Shown: positions 8,094 to 14,705 of the stretch, piece after piece | Layout of the letters: every line of letters starts with the position of its first letter | How positions within the stretch are numbered: position 1 is the stretch's first letter | Source: an uncultured Chlorobiota bacterium | GTDB lineage: Bacteria; Bacteroidota; Bacteroidia; Bacteroidales; JAADGE01 | Direction of reading: 5' to 3' | Length of the DNA stretch: 15,635 nt | Assembly: GCA_947311125.1 (NCBI GenBank) | Contig: CAMZKI010000224.1 | Coordinates: 1-15,635 of the forward strand | The notes under the pieces: generated by a model | What the model saw: the letters and a program-made list of their open reading frames with translations, nothing else | Databases searched by the model: none | What the model was told of the DNA's origin: nothing | Program-made: the position numbers and the translations under genes

Positions 8094-8489
8094 TTATTTA
8101 AGTTCTGATTTTATTTTTTCTGCAATTTTTAAAAACTCTCGGTCGGAGAGTTTGAGTTTTTTCCGTTTAAAGTTCAGTTCTGCTTCGTCATTAAACGGTA
8201 TAAGGTGTATGTGAGCATGCGGGACTTCGGTTCCGATTACAATTACACCGACTCTTATACAGTTTAGGGCTTTGTCAATTGCTTCTGCAATTTTTTTTGA
8301 AAAAATCATAAGACCTCCGATTGTTTTATCGTCGAGGTCAAAAATATAATCGGTTTCTTTTTTGGGAATAACGAGTGTATGTCCTTCTGTCAGAGGATTT
8401 ATATCTAAGAAAGCATAGTAGTGTTCATCCTCTGCTATTTTGTATGAAGGGATTTCGCCGTTTATTATTTTTGTAAATATTGATGCCAT
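8094..8489 (-). CDS. HIT (histidine triad) family protein
   Basis: This is a 131-residue protein of the HinT-like branch of the HIT superfamily, nucleotide hydrolases or transferases acting on adenosine 5'-phosphoramidates and related compounds. It shows the N-terminal SIFTKIINGEIPSYKIAEDE block, the FLDINPLTEGHTLVIPKKE block, and the triad H91-A-H93-I-H95-L in VPHAHIHLIPF. His93 is the expected nucleophile. The N-terminal zinc-binding cysteines found in some relatives are absent, which is common in short forms. It lies 11 nt after greA and is probably co-transcribed; this order is frequent in Bacteroidota. The natural substrate is unknown. Confidence 0.93.
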   Translation of the reverse strand: MASIFTKIINGEIPSYKIAEDEHYYAFLDINPLTEGHTLVIPKKETDYIFDLDDKTIGGLMIFSKKIAEAIDKALNCIRVGVIVIGTEVPHAHIHLIPFNDEAELNFKRKKLKLSDREFLKIAEKIKSELK

Positions 8490-8500
8490 TATTTTTATAT

Positions 8501-8974
8501 CTAAATTGAAATATCCAGAATTTCAAAAGTAATTTCACCTGCAGGAACTTTGATTTTTACTTTATCTCCTTTCTTTTTGCCCATAAGTCCTTGTGCAATA
8601 GGTGTGTCAACTGATATTTTTTTTGCTTTTAAATCGGCTTCTCGTGCAGAAACTATTGTATATTCTATAACTGCTCCTGTTTGAGTATTTTTAAGTTTAA
8701 CCTTGTTCATAATTTGAACATGTGTCGTATTAATCATTGATTCGTCAACAATTTTAGCATTTCTGAGAGTAGCCTGAAGTTGTGCTATTTTCATTTCTAT
8801 TAAGCCTTGAGCTTCTTTTGCTGCATCATACTCTGCATTTTCGGAAAGATCGCCTTTATCTCTTGCTTCTGCAATTTGTTTGGATATTTTAGGGCGTTCT
8901 ACCGTTGTGAGATACTCAATTTCTTCTTTAAGTTTTTTTAATCCTTCTTCGGTTAAATAAGTTACTTCTGTCAT
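8501..8974 (-). CDS. greA: Transcription elongation factor GreA
   Basis: The protein has the standard length of 157 residues. GreA enters the RNA polymerase secondary channel and stimulates cleavage of backtracked transcripts. The N-terminal coiled coil (about 1-75) carries the tip motif GDLSENAEYDAAKEAQ, with the acidic pair Asp42 and Glu45 intact. The C-terminal FKBP-like domain (about 80-157) ends GEITFEILDI with the expected PIAQGLMGKKKGDKVKI stretch. It is the first gene of a two-gene operon with the HIT protein, preceded by a promoter-like element at 9052-9082 and a hairpin leader at 9005-9040. Confidence 0.97.
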   Translation of the reverse strand: MTEVTYLTEEGLKKLKEEIEYLTTVERPKISKQIAEARDKGDLSENAEYDAAKEAQGLIEMKIAQLQATLRNAKIVDESMINTTHVQIMNKVKLKNTQTGAVIEYTIVSAREADLKAKKISVDTPIAQGLMGKKKGDKVKIKVPAGEITFEILDISI

Positions 8975-9004
8975 AAAATGTTTATTTTAAACAGTAAAAA
9001 GAAA

Positions 9005-9040
9005 GAATCTCGTTGTATCCGATACAGTACCGCGAGACTC
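9005..9040 (-). promoter_or_regulatory. Hairpin with T-rich tail between the Lys-rich gene and greA (terminator or leader attenuator)
   Basis: On the minus strand GAGTCTCG (9040-9033) pairs with CGAGATTC (9012-9005) with one G-T wobble. Inside it TGTATC (9026-9021) pairs with GATACA (9019-9014). The structure is followed by TTTCTTTTT. It is 110 nt after the stop of the upstream gene and 30 nt before the greA start. It may terminate the upstream gene. However, a promoter-like element lies upstream of it, so transcripts from that promoter would begin with this hairpin. Confidence 0.65.
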
Positions 9041-9051
9041 TTTTCAGTATG

Positions 9052-9082
9052 CAAATTTACAAAATATTTTGACGAAATACAA
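9052..9082 (-). promoter_or_regulatory. Promoter-like element for greA-HIT
   Basis: On the minus strand: TTG (9082-9080), 20-nt spacer, TAAATTTG (9059-9052), a match to TTG-N17-23-TAnnTTTG. The predicted transcript would start near 9045 and carry a leader of about 70 nt containing the hairpin at 9005-9040. Confidence 0.5.
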
Positions 9083-9149
9083 GTTTTTCGGAGTATCGGC
9101 GCAGAATTTTATTATCAGTTTTTGATGTAAATTGTCATAAAGGTTACGG

Positions 9150-10241
9150 TTAAAAGAATCTTCTCGGATATTCCGATGAGTCGTGTTTTTTATTTTTTGC
9201 TTTATCTTTTTTCTTTTTATAGAGATTTTTATTCATCTCTCTGTCTCTTTTTGCTATTCTTTTTTTATCGTCCTTCATTCTTTTCTGCACTTCTTTATTT
9301 TGTAGGGCAAAACTTCTTTTTCTCCTTAATTTAAGCAACTTTTCGGTAAACTTTTCTTGTTTTTTCAGAGCTTTATTAAAGATAATTTTTTCACTTCCCT
9401 TTAATCTCATTCCTTTACCTTTGTTCAGAACTTTTATTTCGTTTCCGGAAAGTTTGTATCTTTTTCTTAATCGCTCTTCTTTTTTGTCATATTTTAGGAT
9501 AACTTTATTTTTTCTGATAGCTTCCTGTTTGGCTTCTCTTTTAAATTTTTTGTTAATTGTTTGGTATCGCTTTTGGTTTGACAGCGAATCGTTCGGTACT
9601 GTTTCTGATTTTTTTAATCTGTCATAACGCATTGTTTTTTTGTATCGGGAAATACGCCTGTTTATTAATTTTTTTCTGTATTTGTAAGATTTATCGGAGG
9701 TGTGTCTAAGGATAAATTTTTCCGCGAAATTTTTATCGCGCTTCATATCCGTTTTTTTTATGAAATTTGGCGTTTTATATTTTTTTACATAAAATTCTCT
9801 GTCATAATCATCCCATGCTTTCAGCAATGAATCTTGCTGTGCTGCGTTAAGTTTCAGCCATACTCCCGGGGTTATTCGTTGTGGTTTTTCTGTGCCTTTT
9901 TTATTTTCAACACTGTCATTTTTTGTTGATAATGAATCGCTTGTTAATGAATCATTTTTTTTGATAGTGCTGTCCGATTTATTTTTTCTTTTAAATATGT
10001 TCCGAAGTGAAAGTTTCTTTTTTTCTGAAGAACTTGAGTCTCTGATTTCCGATTGTTTTTTTTTATTCTGTTTTTTGAAAATATTACTAAGCGAGAATTT
10101 ATTTTCTGATTTTACGGTGTCGTTTTTATTTATTATTGTGTCCGGTATTGTTACGGCATCACTTTGTGTATATACCGGTAATGCAATCAATAAAAATATT
10201 GAAAATAAAATAATATATTTGCTTTTTTCAGGAACTTGCAT
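9150..10241 (-). CDS. Lys/Arg-rich secreted protein of unknown function (363 aa)
   Basis: The protein starts with a signal peptide or membrane anchor (SKYIILFSIFLLIALPVYTQ), followed by a low-complexity Ser/Lys/Asp region with a duplicated motif: FSLSNIFKKQNKKK (49-62) and LSLRNIFKRKNKSD (77-90). A more ordered block around 122-160 (PGVWLKLNAAQQDSLLKAWD, DYDREFYVKKYK) is the best candidate for a conserved domain. From 165 on, it is very basic and helical, with many KK/KR/RR pairs. No enzymatic motif is visible. High charge suggests binding of an acidic polymer such as surface polysaccharide, peptidoglycan-associated polymer, or nucleic acid, but this is a guess. The coding frame is long, uninterrupted and starts after a TAnnTTTG element, so the gene is likely real. 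Confidence 0.75.
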   Translation of the reverse strand: MQVPEKSKYIILFSIFLLIALPVYTQSDAVTIPDTIINKNDTVKSENKFSLSNIFKKQNKKKQSEIRDSSSSEKKKLSLRNIFKRKNKSDSTIKKNDSLTSDSLSTKNDSVENKKGTEKPQRITPGVWLKLNAAQQDSLLKAWDDYDREFYVKKYKTPNFIKKTDMKRDKNFAEKFILRHTSDKSYKYRKKLINRRISRYKKTMRYDRLKKSETVPNDSLSNQKRYQTINKKFKREAKQEAIRKNKVILKYDKKEERLRKRYKLSGNEIKVLNKGKGMRLKGSEKIIFNKALKKQEKFTEKLLKLRRKRSFALQNKEVQKRMKDDKKRIAKRDREMNKNLYKKKKDKAKNKKHDSSEYPRRFF

Positions 10242-10260
10242 ATAAGATAATCAACGGCAA

Positions 10261-10286
10261 CAAATTTAATGTTTATAATTTTCAAA
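10261..10286 (-). promoter_or_regulatory. Weak promoter-like element for the Lys-rich secreted protein gene
   Basis: The minus strand reads TAAATTTG at 10268-10261, a full -7 match. The only TTTG upstream (10286-10283) is 14 nt away, shorter than the usual 17-23. The leader would be only about 14 nt. Confidence 0.3.
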
Positions 10287-10297
10287 CATATTAAAAA

Positions 10298-10747
10298 ATG
10301 ATAAAACTATCTGAATTTAATTTAAAAACTTTATTTTATGCAGTTTTATTACTGAATATGACATTGTTTTTGTCTTGTAACGAGAAGAAAAACCCGGTGC
10401 CGAATGTGTCGGTTGATTTTTATGTTGATTTGACAGATCCTTTATATTATGATTTGCAGATAACGGGAGGTTATGTTTATGTTACCGGCGGTGTCAGCGG
10501 TATTTTAGTTTATTGTATTTCTGCAGATGAATACAGAGCTTATGACAGAGCGTGTCCTTATGATATTGACTGCGGAAGGGTTACGGTAAAGGAAGACGGT
10601 TTTTTTGCGGTTGATTCTGTTTGTTGCGGCTCTGAGTTTTCTTTGTTTTTTGACGGAGCGGCAGAAAAGGGACCTGCTCAGTTTCCTCTTAAGCAATATG
10701 CCTGTATTTATGATAAGAACACGAGAGTATTACATATTAAAAATTAA
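10298..10747 (+). CDS. Lipoprotein with a degenerate Rieske-like domain (149 aa)
   Basis: The N-terminus is a lipoprotein signal with the probable lipidated cysteine at Cys27 (TLFLSC). The remaining ~120 residues follow the Rieske ferredoxin layout: strands DLQITGGYVYV and GILVYCI, then YRAYDRACPYD (first ligand loop), then DSVCCGSEFSLFDG-like second loop, then KGPAQFPLKQY and a C-terminal strand ending VLHIKN. Genuine Rieske centres need C-x-H and C-x-x-H. Here these are C86-P-Y88 and C109-C-G-S112, so both histidine ligands are missing and a normal [2Fe-2S] Rieske cluster is not expected. Cys92 is an additional cysteine. Probable location is the periplasmic side of a membrane. Function unknown. 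It is divergent from the Lys-rich gene and converges with malQ, only 8 nt away. Confidence 0.82.
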   Translation: MIKLSEFNLKTLFYAVLLLNMTLFLSCNEKKNPVPNVSVDFYVDLTDPLYYDLQITGGYVYVTGGVSGILVYCISADEYRAYDRACPYDIDCGRVTVKEDGFFAVDSVCCGSEFSLFFDGAAEKGPAQFPLKQYACIYDKNTRVLHIKN

Positions 10748-10755
10748 ATTTTGTT

Positions 10756-12213
10756 TTACAGTCTTCCGAAAGTTTCAGTAATTTCTGTCAGAAAATTTTT
10801 GTGTTTTTGCAATATGTCTTCGGGTTTAAAACGCCAAGTCCAGTTATTTTCTGTCATGCCGGGGGTATTCATTCTGTGTTCGGAACTTAGCATAAGTAAG
10901 TCTTGCAGGGGAGCAATTGCCGTATTTGCAACCGATGACCAGGCAAGTTTTATTAAATCATGAGCAAAACGATTATCTGTATAATGAAAATACTTCTCGG
11001 AGAAGAGTTTTTCTTCGTTTGAAAAATTTTGAAATATTCCGTTTGATGTGTCATTATCGTGTGTTCCTGTGTAAACTACGGTGTTTTTAGGGTAATTATG
11101 CGGAAGAAAAGGGTTGGATGGTCCGGAATTAAATGCAAATTGTAATATTTTCATTCCGGGTAAATTGTATTTGTCTCTTAGATTTTCTGTGTTTTTTGTT
11201 ATAAATCCTAAGTCCTCTGCAATAAAATTTGAGTTACTCTTAAATATTTTTTCAAAAAAGTCTTCATCGGGTCCGGGCAGCCATTCTCCCTGTTCTGCAG
11301 TTCTGTTTCCGAAAGGAATTGCCCAAAATTCTGATAAACCTCTGAAATGGTCGATACGCACAATGTCAAACAGTTTAAAATTCAGGCTAATACGTTCTAT
11401 CCACCATTTATATCCGTTTTGTTTTTGAAATTGCCAATTATAAACCGGGTTTCCCCACAGTTGTCCGGTTGCACTGAAATAATCCGGCGGAACGCCGGCA
11501 ACTTTGACAGGGACGAGATTTTCGTCAAGCATAAAAATTTCAGGATGTTTCCATACATCAGCACTGTCAGGTGCTACATAAAGAGGCAAGTCTCCTATTA
11601 TTTTGATGCCTTTTTCGTTTGCATATTTTTTAAGCCTAAACCATTGTCTGAAGAAAAAATACTGGATAACCTCGTATGTCTCAATTTCGTGTTTCAGAGT
11701 GTTTGCATATCTTGAAAGAGTGTCATTATTTCTGAATTTTAAATCGTCGTCAAACATCCAAAACGGCTTTTCATTATACAGTTCTTTTAAACTTATGAAA
11801 AAGGCATAATCGAAAAGCCAAAATTTATTTTCGTATTTAAATTGTTCAAAATCAGATTTATCCGTAATGTTTGAGCTTAAAAAATCTGAGGCAAGTTTTT
11901 TCAGTAAACTTATTTTTGTTTTTTTAACAAAATCGTAGTCAATGTCAGAAATTTTATATTCTTTTTGTTTGAAACATTTTACAGGCAGTGATTGTAAATC
12001 AATCAGCAACGGGTTTCCTGCAAAAGCAGAAAAAGCAGAATAAGGTGAATTTCCGAACCCGGTGTGTCCCAGCGGCAATATTTGCCAATAAGTTTGTTTG
12101 GTTTCGGATAAAAAATCAACAAACCTGTATGCTTCTTCGCCGAGTGTTCCTATACCGTATTTTCCCGGAAGGGAGGTTATGTGTAATAATATTCCGCTTT
12201 TACGTTCTTGCAT
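10756..12213 (-). CDS. malQ: 4-alpha-glucanotransferase (amylomaltase), GH77
   Basis: The 485-residue cytoplasmic enzyme transfers alpha-1,4-glucan segments between maltodextrins and works with alpha-glucan phosphorylase in glycogen or maltodextrin use. It opens with RKSGILLHITSLPGKYGIGT, the standard GH77 start. Catalytic residues match the Thermus enzyme in order and spacing: nucleophile Asp288 in VRIDHFRG, acid/base Glu333 in IAEDLG, and Asp386 in GTHDND. GDLPLYVAPDSADVW is also typical. The length is that of the compact amylomaltase type, without the extra N-terminal carbohydrate-binding modules of many Bacteroidota MalQ proteins. It starts 8 nt after the HMG-CoA-lyase-like gene and is probably co-transcribed. 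No terminator is visible in the 8-nt convergent gap. Confidence 0.95.
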   Translation of the reverse strand: MQERKSGILLHITSLPGKYGIGTLGEEAYRFVDFLSETKQTYWQILPLGHTGFGNSPYSAFSAFAGNPLLIDLQSLPVKCFKQKEYKISDIDYDFVKKTKISLLKKLASDFLSSNITDKSDFEQFKYENKFWLFDYAFFISLKELYNEKPFWMFDDDLKFRNNDTLSRYANTLKHEIETYEVIQYFFFRQWFRLKKYANEKGIKIIGDLPLYVAPDSADVWKHPEIFMLDENLVPVKVAGVPPDYFSATGQLWGNPVYNWQFQKQNGYKWWIERISLNFKLFDIVRIDHFRGLSEFWAIPFGNRTAEQGEWLPGPDEDFFEKIFKSNSNFIAEDLGFITKNTENLRDKYNLPGMKILQFAFNSGPSNPFLPHNYPKNTVVYTGTHDNDTSNGIFQNFSNEEKLFSEKYFHYTDNRFAHDLIKLAWSSVANTAIAPLQDLLMLSSEHRMNTPGMTENNWTWRFKPEDILQKHKNFLTEITETFGRL

Positions 12214-12221
12214 TTTTTAAA

Positions 12222-13232
12222 CTACTTTCTTCCGGATAAACTTTTAGGAATTCGCCCCATTTTTACAGTTTCTGAACGAAGTCTTCTGCCGACAATTTTT
12301 TCAACCGTATTTCCGATTTCAAGAATTTTGTCAATATCAATACCTGTTTCAATACCCATCTCATCCATCATTACAAGCATATCTTCTGTAGTTACCAAGC
12401 CCACGGCATTCGGGTCTTTGTAGTAATATTTTCCTGTTCCGGAAACAGGAACGCCGTCAACAAAATTTGCCGGTTGTCCGCCTATACCTCCCAGTGTTGA
12501 TTCGTAACGTGTAATTCCGGCTTGCAATGCGGCTAAGACATTTGCTAAGCCCCACCCTCTTGTTGTATGAAAATGGGCAAGATGCAAGGATGTATCCGGC
12601 AAGGCATCTAAAAGCATTGAAAAATATTTATACACTCTGTCGGGTGATGCACTTCCGTCATGGTCGGCATGTTCAATATCATCGGCACCTATATCAAGCC
12701 ATCTTTTGGTAAATTCAACGGCATCTTTCATCTCGGTAGGTCCTTCTATCGGGCAGCCCCAAATGGTGCTTACCGTTCCGTTTACTTTAATTCCTGCATC
12801 GTGTGCTTTTTTTATGTATTCTTCACTCATCTTCCAATATTCTTTATGAGATAATCCGGAATTTTTATACTGATGAGATTCGCTCGTTGAAACCATTAAT
12901 AAAATCCTGTCCGGTCCCCAACCTTCTTTTTTAGCTTCAATTGCTCTTTCAACAGCTCTTTCTCGGATGGTTACCGCCGTTATTTCTACATCTTCAAGTT
13001 TCCCTTTTAATTTTTTACTGTTACGGATGCTTTTCATCAGGTTATCCGCATCTTTAAATTGCGGCATTCCTTTAGGGTTTCCGAAGTTTGTAACCTCTAT
13101 TTTTTTATAACCGGCAAGAATCAGTTGCTCGGCAAGCCAGAGTTTAGCTTCGGTAGGTATGAATTTTTCTTCATGCTGAAAACCGTCTCTTATTGTTATA
13201 TCTCCTAAATCTACTTTTTTCGGATATTTCAT
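12222..13232 (-). CDS. HMG-CoA-lyase-like / pyruvate-carboxyltransferase-family (DRE-TIM) enzyme
   Basis: The 336-residue TIM-barrel protein belongs to the HMGL-like superfamily, which cleaves or forms C-C bonds next to a carboxylate with a divalent metal. Metal-binding residues are present: Arg15-Asp16 in TIRDGFQHEE, and His220/His222 in AHFHTTRGWGLAN. The active-site loop that in HMG-CoA lyase reads GGCP is GGQP here, with Gln253 at the position of the catalytic cysteine (human Cys266, same 31-residue spacing from the second His). By my count about 17 extra residues follow before TTEDMLVMM. HMG-CoA cleavage is therefore doubtful; a related lyase, aldolase or synthase acting on another acyl-CoA or 2-keto acid is as likely. 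It is the first gene of a two-gene unit with malQ. Fold call is firm; substrate is unknown. Confidence 0.85.
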   Translation of the reverse strand: MKYPKKVDLGDITIRDGFQHEEKFIPTEAKLWLAEQLILAGYKKIEVTNFGNPKGMPQFKDADNLMKSIRNSKKLKGKLEDVEITAVTIRERAVERAIEAKKEGWGPDRILLMVSTSESHQYKNSGLSHKEYWKMSEEYIKKAHDAGIKVNGTVSTIWGCPIEGPTEMKDAVEFTKRWLDIGADDIEHADHDGSASPDRVYKYFSMLLDALPDTSLHLAHFHTTRGWGLANVLAALQAGITRYESTLGGIGGQPANFVDGVPVSGTGKYYYKDPNAVGLVTTEDMLVMMDEMGIETGIDIDKILEIGNTVEKIVGRRLRSETVKMGRIPKSLSGRK

Positions 13233-13244
13233 TGTATTATAATT

Positions 13245-13284
13245 TTTGTTATTAATTTTACATAATTAAAAAATAACAAATATA
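13245..13284. promoter_or_regulatory. Divergent promoter region with a 9-bp inverted repeat and a minus-strand -7 element
   Basis: Between the divergent lyase-like and cheR-like genes, TTTGTTATT (13245-13253) and AATAACAAA (13272-13280) form a perfect 9-bp inverted repeat with an 18-nt spacer. The right arm overlaps TATATTTG read on the minus strand (13284-13277), a full TAnnTTTG match that would drive the lyase-malQ unit; no clear -33 element precedes it. On the plus strand TAATTTTTG lies at the left arm but has one extra base. The region is very AT-rich, so chance is possible. Confidence 0.35.
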
Positions 13285-13315
13285 GTAATTTTTACTGAGG
13301 AGTAATATTTCTTTG

Positions 13316-14134
13316 ATGCAAGATAAGAAGTTTTCGGTTTCGGACATTAATCATATTTATAATGAATTAAGTGATATTTCGGGAATAGATTTTTCCGAGT
13401 ATGCTTTTTCGTTTAAGATGCACCGGGTTTTACTTTTTGCCGAGAATTTTAATATTCCGACTCTTGACGATTTTGTTTACAAGCTTAATGATTCGGAAGT
13501 TCTTGCTTCGGAGTTTTTGAAGTTTATTTTTGTTCCGCAAAGCGAGTTTTTCAGAGATGCTGATTTTTGGAATTATTTACAATCTAAGTTATTGCCTAAA
13601 TTACTGCTTAAGAAAGAAGTGTTTGTTCATTTTCCTGAATGTGTCGGAGGTGAGGACTTTTACTCCTTTATGTTTTTTGCGGGACTGTTCAGGTCTTCTC
13701 ATATTTCTGTAACAGTTTCATTTCCTGTTTCGGATTTTGAAAATAAAATTAAATCTGAAGTTTTTGAGGCAAAAAAGATAAAAGCATGCTTGAAAAATAT
13801 TGAGGCTTTAAGTGGTATCAGGAATCCTGAAGATGTTTTTTTCGGGAAAGAAAATATGTTTAAAATAAATCATCTTTTCAGAGGAAATATCTTTTTTGAA
13901 TGTTGTGATATTTTAAAGCAACAGCATATTTCAAAATTTGATTTGGTTATGTTCAGAAACAGAATGATTTATTATGACAAAAATATGCAGGATAAAGTAT
14001 TGAAAAAAGTTAGTGTAAGCCTAAAAAAAAACGGGATTTTGGTAATAGGGGAGAAAGAAAAATTAAATAACTCAGCCGGGAAATTTAAGCACTTACAATC
14101 GAATTTATCCGTTTATAAAAAAAGATTTTTTTAA
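13316..14134 (+). CDS. CheR-like methyltransferase homologue, degenerate AdoMet site
   Basis: The 272-residue protein has the CheR layout: an N-terminal helical domain (about 8-75), the EFFRD motif (77-81, normally T-x-FFRD), a Rossmann-like core, and FRNRMIYYD (213-221, normally CRNVLIYF), then KKNGILVIGEKE (LkpGGyLflGhsE-like). CheR proteins methylate glutamates of chemoreceptors with S-adenosylmethionine. The AdoMet loop, usually A-G-C-S-T-G-E-E, reads P-E-C-V-G-G-E-D (107-114), so a key glycine is Glu. The usual ATDI segment, with an Asp that binds the ribose, is replaced by VSFPVSD (134-140). Catalysis is therefore doubtful. ATG 13316 is preferred over TTG 13313; a GGAG sequence lies about 14 nt upstream. 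The gene is 1 nt from the cheB-like gene, so they form an operon. Confidence 0.82.
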   Translation: MQDKKFSVSDINHIYNELSDISGIDFSEYAFSFKMHRVLLFAENFNIPTLDDFVYKLNDSEVLASEFLKFIFVPQSEFFRDADFWNYLQSKLLPKLLLKKEVFVHFPECVGGEDFYSFMFFAGLFRSSHISVTVSFPVSDFENKIKSEVFEAKKIKACLKNIEALSGIRNPEDVFFGKENMFKINHLFRGNIFFECCDILKQQHISKFDLVMFRNRMIYYDKNMQDKVLKKVSVSLKKNGILVIGEKEKLNNSAGKFKHLQSNLSVYKKRFF

Positions 14135-14135
14135 T

Positions 14136-14705
14136 ATGCCGAATGTAAAATATATTTTGATAGGAGGTTCTGCCGGCAGTTTTAAGATAGTAACTGAGAT
14201 TCTTGATTCTTTTCCGAAAGATTTTCCCTTTGCCGTTATTTTGGTTTTACATCGTCTGAAGCATATTAAGGAGGGGTTTACCGATGCTTTGAGAATAAAA
14301 TCTTTGCTGCCCGTTTCGGAACCTTTTGATAAGGAAAAAATACTGCCCGGGAATGTTTATATTGTTCCGGCAAATTATCATCTGTATATAGAACCGGACA
14401 AAACATTTGCTCTTTCGACAGAGGAGGTTGTTAATCATTCTCGTCCGTCAATAGATATTACTTTTAGTTCGGCTGCATTTTCTTTAAGAAACAAGGTCGC
14501 TGCGGTTATTTTGTCCGGAGCTAATAATGACGGAGCGCGAGGACTGAAAGATATTGTTAAATACGGAGGAACGGCTGTTGCTCAAGACCCGCAAGATGCT
14601 GTTGTTGCAACTATGCCGGAGGCGGCAATAAAAACTTCCGGAACAGAAAATGTTTTATCTTCGCAAAAAATAAAGGAATTTTTATTAAATCTTAATTTGA
14701 AATAA
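14136..14705 (+). CDS. Stand-alone CheB-type protein-glutamate methylesterase
   Basis: The protein is 189 residues and consists only of the CheB methylesterase domain, with no receiver domain. The family removes methyl esters from, or deamidates, receptor glutamates. The catalytic triad is intact: Ser12 in IGGSAGS, His39 in VLHRL, and Asp132 in LSGANNDGARGL. The substrate-loop region NHSRPSIDITFSSAA and the ending AQDPQDAVVATMPEAAI are typical. Without a receiver domain, activity is not controlled by phosphorylation in the classical way. It sits between the cheR-like gene (1-nt gap) and the GAF gene (1-nt overlap, TAATG). No chemoreceptor, CheA or CheW gene is in view, so the target may be something other than chemotaxis. 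Confidence 0.92.
   Translation: MPNVKYILIGGSAGSFKIVTEILDSFPKDFPFAVILVLHRLKHIKEGFTDALRIKSLLPVSEPFDKEKILPGNVYIVPANYHLYIEPDKTFALSTEEVVNHSRPSIDITFSSAAFSLRNKVAAVILSGANNDGARGLKDIVKYGGTAVAQDPQDAVVATMPEAAIKTSGTENVLSSQKIKEFLLNLNLK

Noticed and set aside
10214..10221. TATATTTG on the plus strand as promoter of the Rieske-like lipoprotein gene
   Set aside because: It matches the -7 element but lies inside the opposite gene's coding start and has no TTG/TTTG at 17-23 nt; in AT-rich DNA such an 8-mer occurs often by chance.
9892..10245. Phe/Leu/Ser-rich plus-strand open frame opposite the Lys-rich gene
   Set aside because: It is the antisense shadow of Lys/Glu/Asn/Ser codons; the hydrophobicity is a by-product of the opposite strand.
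10298..10747. Functional [2Fe-2S] Rieske protein
   Set aside because: Both histidine ligands are absent (Tyr88 and Ser112), so only the fold resemblance is claimed.
11114..11715. Plus-strand open frames inside malQ
   Set aside because: They are antisense to conserved catalytic regions of malQ and have no independent coding signal.
5438..12213. GlgP and MalQ as one glycogen operon
   Set aside because: They are on the same strand but separated by greA, HIT, two other genes, a plus-strand gene, promoters and terminators.
13313..13315. TTG start one codon before the cheR-like ATG
   Set aside because: ATG at 13316 is directly next to it and is the more usual start.
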